A stretch of 10,032 bases of DNA, taken from the NCBI GenBank assembly GCA_030673735.1, contig DAOVIK010000040.1, positions 1-10,032 on the forward strand, given 5' to 3'. The DNA is from Anaerolineae bacterium. Its GTDB lineage: Bacteria > Chloroflexota > Anaerolineae > Anaerolineales > E44-bin32. Positions within the stretch are counted from its first letter, which is position 1; every line of letters begins with the position of its first letter. Of this stretch, positions 5,901-10,032 are shown one piece after another. The position numbers were made by a program, and so were the translations under genes. The notes under the pieces were generated by a model, which saw only the letters and a list, made by a program, of their open reading frames with translations, did not search any database and was not told the origin of the DNA.

Positions 5901-7085
5901 ATGTTAAGAAAGAGAATACGCCCTGTAGGTGCCTTGTTCTTGGTCCTGATGATCACCTTGGGAACAATAGGCATCGGCTTCGGGCTGTGGAGCAAGGAGC
6001 TAACGATCATCGGGACGGTGAAGACAGGAAACGTGAACGCTCGCTTCCTGGCGCCATTCACCGATGATGACAATAAAGTGGATGATCCCTTACTGGATTC
6101 AGGTGACACGGGCACATGCCGTGTTGGCGAGAACACAAGCTGCGATCCGGCGGCCAGTGGAGCTGATCCCAAGCCGCGCTACAACAAGGACGTGGCGGTT
6201 TGTGTGGCATCTCGACCAAGTGCAGATGATGATCCTGATCCATCGCCAGGCATTCAGCTCGGCTTCGTGGAGCTGAGAAATGCTTATCCTAGCTACTACT
6301 GCACCGCCTGGTTCCCGATCAGCAACAATGGGACCATCCCGGTCAAGGTCATGCGCATCGATATCACTGACGGCCAGGGACGAGTGATCGTTCCCAATGC
6401 CATCCCCAGCAGGATCTATGAGCTCGATCTGATTGATGGCCTTCCAACCCAATGCACTGGTCCTGTTGGATGCGGTGATCCTGACCTAGAGCTTCACATC
6501 ACGGACATCAGGCTCTTGGAGCAGATCGATCCCGGCGAATCGACGCTCATGAATCTGGACATGCACGTACTCCAGCCTGCACCACAGAACGCGGAATTCA
6601 AGTTCGACGTTCACGTCGTGCTTGCCCAGTGGAATGAGGTCTATGGTTGCCAGGGAGCAACCCACGACGTATGCATCGAGACCGATGGTTTCACGACCAT
6701 TGGCGATGGCATCCCGTGGGCGGCCGAGGTCATGCTTGGCGATCCGCTGACGCGCTTCGCTCGCTCGCCGGACAACCGCTCAGCCGTGGACATGTTCGAC
6801 CAGGATGGCTCCGGAAGCTGGACGATTGGCGACGACCTTCATACCGAGGCCCCGGTTTATGGTGGCTCGCGTGATGGTGATCACGACGCCAATGATCCTA
6901 CCTTGCTTGACCTGAACGGCGATCTGGCCATTGGCCAGAGTGTTGACTGCGATCTGGACACGGGTTCGTTCTGCGGCACGATCGATTACACATTGTTCAG
7001 GTTCTTTGACTCGGACGGCGATGGCTACTGGAACAACGGCGAAGACATCGTTCTTGACATGAACAAGAATGGCATCTTCGACTAG
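5901..7085 (+). CDS. Exported SipW/TasA-type signal protein with EF-hand-like tail
   Basis: 394 residues. The basic N-terminus (MLRKRIR), a hydrophobic stretch (about 9-30) and GLWSKELTIIGTVKTGNV (28-45) form a SipW-dependent-type signal like that of TasA/CalY matrix proteins; cleavage probably falls near LWS-K. The mature part is Asp-rich. A core shared with the next gene includes SCDPAASGADPKPRYNKDVAVC, YPSYYCTAWFPISNNGTIPV (129-148) and QWNE (243-246). A tail of about 145 residues, absent from the next gene, carries calcium-loop motifs: DQDGSGSWTIGD (300-311), the canonical DSDGDGYWNNGE (370-381) and DMNKNGIFD (386-394). Likely a secreted or surface calcium-binding protein; its exact role is unknown. 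ATG 5901 is chosen over in-frame ATG 5883 because GGGAGGA (5887-5893) lies 7 bases before it. The dedicated peptidase is encoded two genes downstream. Confidence 0.87.
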   Translation: MLRKRIRPVGALFLVLMITLGTIGIGFGLWSKELTIIGTVKTGNVNARFLAPFTDDDNKVDDPLLDSGDTGTCRVGENTSCDPAASGADPKPRYNKDVAVCVASRPSADDDPDPSPGIQLGFVELRNAYPSYYCTAWFPISNNGTIPVKVMRIDITDGQGRVIVPNAIPSRIYELDLIDGLPTQCTGPVGCGDPDLELHITDIRLLEQIDPGESTLMNLDMHVLQPAPQNAEFKFDVHVVLAQWNEVYGCQGATHDVCIETDGFTTIGDGIPWAAEVMLGDPLTRFARSPDNRSAVDMFDQDGSGSWTIGDDLHTEAPVYGGSRDGDHDANDPTLLDLNGDLAIGQSVDCDLDTGSFCGTIDYTLFRFFDSDGDGYWNNGEDIVLDMNKNGIFD

Positions 7086-7125
7086 CGTCCGGTAACCACT
7101 ACTACGCAGTTCTGTCATTTCCCAG

Positions 7126-7157
7126 CCGCCTTGAAATCAGTGTAAAAAGGGCGGTTT
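7126..7157 (+). other. Intercistronic hairpin just before the next ribosome site
   Basis: CCGCC (7126-7130) pairs with GGCGG (7150-7154), extended by TT-AA pairs around a bulged G. TTT (7155-7157) and then the ribosome-binding GAGGAGG (7158-7164) of the next gene follow directly. The 19-20-base loop and very short T-run make it a weak terminator at best. It may tune translation or RNA processing between the two paralogues. Confidence 0.3.
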
Positions 7158-7171
7158 GAGGAGGCTTGAAC

Positions 7172-7999
7172 ATGCTTCGATCGGGGAACATGGATGCACC
7201 GCGCACACGTGCATCGCCCACCGGCAAAAGACTTCGCCGTTTAGCCCTTCCCTTGGGTGCGATGGTGATGGTGCTGGTGGTCGGACTGGCGATGGTCGGT
7301 GTGGGTTACGGCCTGTGGAGCAAGACGCTCTTCATCGACGGGACGGTCAATACCGGCCAGGTCAATGTGGCCTTTACTGCGGCATTCACCGACGACGACG
7401 ACGTAGTTGATGATGCCGCCAAGGATTCCCAAGATACAGACGGTTGCGATGCGCAAGGAGAAATAGACACCGCGCCCGCAACCTACGCCAACAAGGATGG
7501 TGCAGCCGACGGAAGGTCTAGCTGCGATCCAGAATCCACTGGCGTGGATCCGAAGGACCACTACGACAAGGCCGTGGCCCGTTGCGATGCCCGTCTTGCA
7601 ACGGCTGCCGAGGATGACGATCAAGAGCAGGCCGGGATTCAAACCGTGTTTGTGGCAATCACCAATGGCTATCCTAGCTACCACTGCACGGCTTGGTTTG
7701 ACATTGTCAACAATGGCACTATCCCGGTCCTGCTCCATTCCTTCTCGATAGAGAGCACGGCCGTCGTTCTGTGTGCCCAAGGTGCTACCGCTTACGACCT
7801 GGATGGAAATGGCGAGGATGATGTCGAGATCTGTGTCTCGGGTCTGCCGTCCGATGGCAGCGAGCTGCAGCTCGATCCATTCTTGCCGGACCCGTACCAG
7901 CTTGACCTTGAATTCCACATTCTTCAGACCGCTACGCAGAACAGCACCATGACCTTCGATGGAGAGCTGTTCCTGCACCAGTGGAATGAAGAGCCATAG
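7172..7999 (+). CDS. Exported SipW/TasA-type signal protein, short paralogue
   Basis: 275 residues. A long basic N-terminus (to about residue 24) is followed by a hydrophobic helix (about 25-48) and GLWSKTLFIDGTVNTGQV (47-64), the same SipW-type export signal as the preceding protein. The mature chain is strongly acidic (FTDDDDVVDD at 72-81). It repeats the neighbour's core: SCDPESTGVDPKDHYDKAVARC, YPSYHCTAWFDIVNNGTIPV (167-186), LEFHILQTATQN (246-257). It stops just after QWNE (270-273), where the neighbour continues into its calcium-loop tail. An internal DLDGNGEDD (209-217) may be a calcium site. The start is ATG 7172, 7 bases after GAGGAGG (7158-7164); TTG 7166 lies too close to it. Tandem duplication with the upstream gene is the simplest origin. 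Likely secreted or surface-anchored matrix-like protein; function not proven. Confidence 0.86.
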   Translation: MLRSGNMDAPRTRASPTGKRLRRLALPLGAMVMVLVVGLAMVGVGYGLWSKTLFIDGTVNTGQVNVAFTAAFTDDDDVVDDAAKDSQDTDGCDAQGEIDTAPATYANKDGAADGRSSCDPESTGVDPKDHYDKAVARCDARLATAAEDDDQEQAGIQTVFVAITNGYPSYHCTAWFDIVNNGTIPVLLHSFSIESTAVVLCAQGATAYDLDGNGEDDVEICVSGLPSDGSELQLDPFLPDPYQLDLEFHILQTATQNSTMTFDGELFLHQWNEEP

Positions 8000-8038
8000 G
8001 TCATGTCGCCAGGAAGGAGCGGTAGGGATGGATGATGA

Positions 8039-8072
8039 TCGGCGCACACCCTGATGCTCCTGTGTGCGCCGA
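8039..8072 (+). other. Strong intercistronic hairpin 1 (11-bp perfect stem)
   Basis: TCGGCGCACAC (8039-8049) pairs perfectly with GTGTGCGCCGA (8062-8072) around a 12-base loop. No T-run follows, so it is unlikely to be an ordinary intrinsic terminator. It lies 40 bases after the stop of the short paralogue and may protect the upstream mRNA from 3' exonucleases. Confidence 0.6.
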
Positions 8073-8109
8073 GGGCAAGGCTCCCCAGGAGGAGGGGAGG
8101 AGGATCCGT

Positions 8110-8139
8110 GGGGTGCAGGCCTTCAGAGGCCTGCACCCC
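8110..8139 (+). other. Strong intercistronic hairpin 2 (12-bp perfect stem)
   Basis: GGGGTGCAGGCC (8110-8121) pairs perfectly with GGCCTGCACCCC (8128-8139) around TTCAGA, and one more T-A pair can close a 4-base loop. It is followed by CGGAGAGAATT rather than a T-run. A purine-rich stretch (8085-8105) with repeated GGAGG lies between the two hairpins. The rest of the 234-base gap holds no recognised gene. Confidence 0.6.
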
Positions 8140-8233
8140 CGGAGAGAATTGGCACATGCAGTCGCGACGATCCGGTAGATGTACAGATCGATCGCCAATG
8201 ATGTAGGCCACGTGTTTCTGAGGGATCCGACGG

Positions 8234-9502
8234 ATGAGTACGACTGACTTGATTTCAAACATGCGGCAACAGATCTACAGCCGGAGCGTGAGGGAGCGCT
8301 CCATAAGCAACGTGCTCGCACGTTTGCGGGAGATAGCGCTGTCTGGCTACCCCTGGGTCTACGTTGCCGGGTGGGCGATAACGATCTACTTGATGACCAA
8401 CTCCATCGAGGTAGGTCGGCTGTCGGCCTCGGTCAGCACCTACGCGGTACGGCCGCTGCTTTGGATATCCCTGGCGTTGATGGCGGTGATCGGATGGAGA
8501 GAAGGAGTTCTAGAAAAACCCACCATGTCATCATTGGTTCCAATTTCTGGCGCGCTGGCGGGCTCTTTCCATGTGGCGCCGCTCATGATCGCTGGCTTGA
8601 TCTATGGCTTCGGCCACTCTCCCTATTCGCATCAACCACTCGCTCTTTTGGGAAACCTTGTTCACGTAGGGGCAATGCTTGTCGCTATCGAAATGAGTAG
8701 GGCGTGCGTAGTGGGATCCTTGGGCGCTCGCAGGCCTTATCTGGCATTAGCACTGGCGACCATTCTCTTCGCATTCCTTGAACTGCCGACCTCATGGCCA
8801 AGCTCCTTCGAAGACGCGGGGACGGGGTTCATGTTCGTTGGGGAGACGTTGCTGCCGGGGCTTTCTGAAAGCCTACTGGCTTCCTTCCTGGCTTTCACAG
8901 GAGGTCCGATCGCCTCTTTGGTGTACCGAGGCTTTGTGCATGGATTTGAATGGATCTCGCCCATTCTTCCGCACATGCAATGGACGGTCGCCGCATTCTT
9001 AGGGACGGTTGTTCCCGCCTTGGGGTTGGTGCTGCTGCGCGGGGTGCTGGTGTCCGATACTGATGAAGACGAATCGGAAACGGAGCAAGCGGGGGGTATC
9101 TCCACGAGTTGGGTTGTGGTGTCCATAACGGCAGTGGCCATGCTGTGGTTCAACGCGGGATTGTTCGGCGTACGGCCTACCATCGTCAGTGGCCTCAGCA
9201 TGAAACCGGCGCTGGAACTTGGTGATCTGGTTGTGACCCGAGAGGGCGATCCAGAAATGATCGAAGTTGGGGATATCATCCAGTTCCGAAGGGGCGGGGA
9301 CTATATCCTGCACAGGGTTGTCGAAGTCGAAGCAACGAAAAATGAAGTCTTCTTCGTCACACGCGGTGATGCCAACAACGTCAACGATGATCCAGTGCTC
9401 GAAGGTGCAATCGTTGGGAAGGTAATCCTGGTGATACCCAAGCTGGGTTGGCTAGGAATCGTTCCCCGGCTGCTTATTCAGCGTATAGGAGCTTTGCTGT
9501 GA
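8234..9502 (+). CDS. S26B (SipW/SEC11-type) signal peptidase with N-terminal multi-pass membrane domain
   Basis: 422 residues, far longer than a normal SipW of about 190. The C-terminal part (about 291-422) is the protease. A membrane helix (293-313) leads to SGLSMKPAL (319-327) with the nucleophile S322, VGDIIQFR (345-352), YILHRVVEV (357-365) where H360 replaces the bacterial Lys as general base, and TRGDANNVNDDP (376-387) with the conserved Asp region. Ser/His use places it in S26B, with SipW, archaeal and ER signal peptidases. Residues 1-270 hold about six to seven hydrophobic segments (for example 41-57, 73-88, 136-155, 168-184, 205-232, 250-272). An acidic linker (DTDEDESETE, 275-284) follows. 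That extension is not recognised in function. Likely job: cleaving the GLWSK-type signals of the neighbouring exported proteins. ATG 8234 follows GAGGGA (8220-8225) by 8 bases. Confidence 0.9.
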   Translation: MSTTDLISNMRQQIYSRSVRERSISNVLARLREIALSGYPWVYVAGWAITIYLMTNSIEVGRLSASVSTYAVRPLLWISLALMAVIGWREGVLEKPTMSSLVPISGALAGSFHVAPLMIAGLIYGFGHSPYSHQPLALLGNLVHVGAMLVAIEMSRACVVGSLGARRPYLALALATILFAFLELPTSWPSSFEDAGTGFMFVGETLLPGLSESLLASFLAFTGGPIASLVYRGFVHGFEWISPILPHMQWTVAAFLGTVVPALGLVLLRGVLVSDTDEDESETEQAGGISTSWVVVSITAVAMLWFNAGLFGVRPTIVSGLSMKPALELGDLVVTREGDPEMIEVGDIIQFRRGGDYILHRVVEVEATKNEVFFVTRGDANNVNDDPVLEGAIVGKVILVIPKLGWLGIVPRLLIQRIGALL

Positions 9503-10032
9503 GGGGGGTCATCCGAGGCTCTTTGGCAGGGGTGGGTGTACTTATCATCGCTTTTGCGTTGGCGCTCATGGTTCCTGTAAGCGAGACAATGTGGGGGAAG
9601 ATTCTCTACGTTCGTGGAAGTGTAAACGTTACCGCTGAGGAGAGGGAAGCAGGAACGAGCGGCTTCTGGAAGACCTGGGATCGTCATAACAGCTTCTTGC
9701 AAGAGGAGATCGAGGCTTGGCTAATAGAAATAGATACCGACTCGGCCTGGCTAGGACCCACGACGGTAGAGGATATGGCGACGCATTTCGATGCCGCAAC
9801 CGGCGGCGGTGCGACGATGGAGACCAGGTTCCTGGCACACTACCTGGCGACACGCTTGAACGAGCGCGCCGGACTGCTCAGTCCCAGTGGGGAGCACGAC
9901 GTTTCAGCGTTGGATCCGAGAGATTACTTAGAGCTTGGCGATCCGCAAATTGCCACACTGGAGGAGATCATCGCTGCGATTGAGGCCAAGCATGGAACGG
10001 ACCCCACGAAAGAGCAATTCGAAATTATGAAA
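9499..10032 (+). CDS. Exported protein with SipW-like signal and GFWK/WDRH region (partial at right edge)
   Basis: The frame opens at GTG 9499, overlapping the peptidase stop by 4 bases (GTGA) with AGGAG (9487-9491) 7 bases upstream, so it is translationally coupled. It is open to the last base, giving 178 residues without a stop. A hydrophobic segment (about 8-27) is followed by MWGKILYVRGSVNV (31-44), which parallels the GLWSK-L-I-GTV-TG signal of the two upstream proteins, so it is probably a third substrate of the same peptidase. The exported part has GTSGFWKTWDRHNSF (52-66), SAWLGPTTVEDM (82-93), GGGATMETRFLAHYLATRLN (102-121) and DPRDYLELGDP (139-149). I recall similar GFWK-containing proteins with such signals in Chloroflexota but know no function. 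The C-terminus lies outside the window. Confidence 0.82.
   Translation, partial: MRGVIRGSLAGVGVLIIAFALALMVPVSETMWGKILYVRGSVNVTAEEREAGTSGFWKTWDRHNSFLQEEIEAWLIEIDTDSAWLGPTTVEDMATHFDAATGGGATMETRFLAHYLATRLNERAGLLSPSGEHDVSALDPRDYLELGDPQIATLEEIIAAIEAKHGTDPTKEQFEIMK

Noticed and set aside
7241..8047. 268-codon open frame on the minus strand opposite the short exported paralogue
   Set aside because: It mirrors an Asp/Glu-rich gene whose GAT, GAC and GAG codons give few antisense stops. It has no recognisable domain, and the plus-strand gene has a ribosome site, an export signal and a paralogue.
8028..8054. Eight-codon frame MDDDRRTP with a ribosome-like GGAAGGAG upstream
   Set aside because: It is very short and ends inside the first strong hairpin, and nothing supports translation.
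8737..9279. 180-codon minus-strand frame inside the signal peptidase gene
   Set aside because: It is antisense to a clearly conserved protein; its Ser/Thr/Pro-rich low-complexity translation shows no motif.

Overview
The window is bacterial, moderately GC-rich, and uses ATG, GTG and probably TTG starts. The best guess is an uncultivated Chloroflexota, possibly Dehalococcoidia-like. That rests on the combination of SipW-type secreted proteins, a membrane-extended S26B signal peptidase and the GFWK-type protein, as remembered from the families; it is an inference, not a test. No rRNA, tRNA, CRISPR array or insertion sequence is visible.

Left part (1-4021), mostly housekeeping. The window opens inside the C-terminus of a sensor histidine kinase. 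Next come a metallo-beta-lactamase-fold protein whose metal motif looks degenerate, a type II (Rhizobium etli-like) asparaginase, and rsmG (16S rRNA m7G527 methyltransferase), which starts right at the asparaginase stop. On the opposite strand, converging on rsmG, lie a PflX-family radical SAM protein and, upstream of it, recF (4104-5315). recF appears to be transcribed from an extended -10 promoter only a few bases before its ATG.

Middle (5316-5900), a non-coding control region of almost 600 bases. The recF promoter points left. Two plausible promoters point right, one with a perfect extended -10 (TGG TATAAT) and one TTGACT/TAAAGT. Between them and the first downstream gene is a long structured leader with a likely intrinsic terminator (5651-5685). 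An alternative helix upstream would consume the 5' arm of that terminator. This is the layout of an attenuator, riboswitch or free-standing small RNA. I could not match it to a known class.

Right part (5901-10032), an apparent operon for making extracellular proteins through a dedicated signal peptidase. Two paralogous exported proteins come first, sharing the signal GLWSK-L-I-GTV-TG; the first also carries an EF-hand-like calcium-binding tail. They are followed by two strong mRNA hairpins, a large S26B (SipW/SEC11-type, Ser/His) signal peptidase with an N-terminal multi-pass membrane domain, and a third exported protein. The third overlaps the peptidase stop by 4 bases, has a related signal (MWGK-L-V-GSV) and a GFWK/WDRH region, and runs off the right edge. 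By analogy with Bacillus TasA-SipW, this looks like a self-contained export module for surface or matrix proteins. Its control RNA and peptidase architecture are the most interesting items here.
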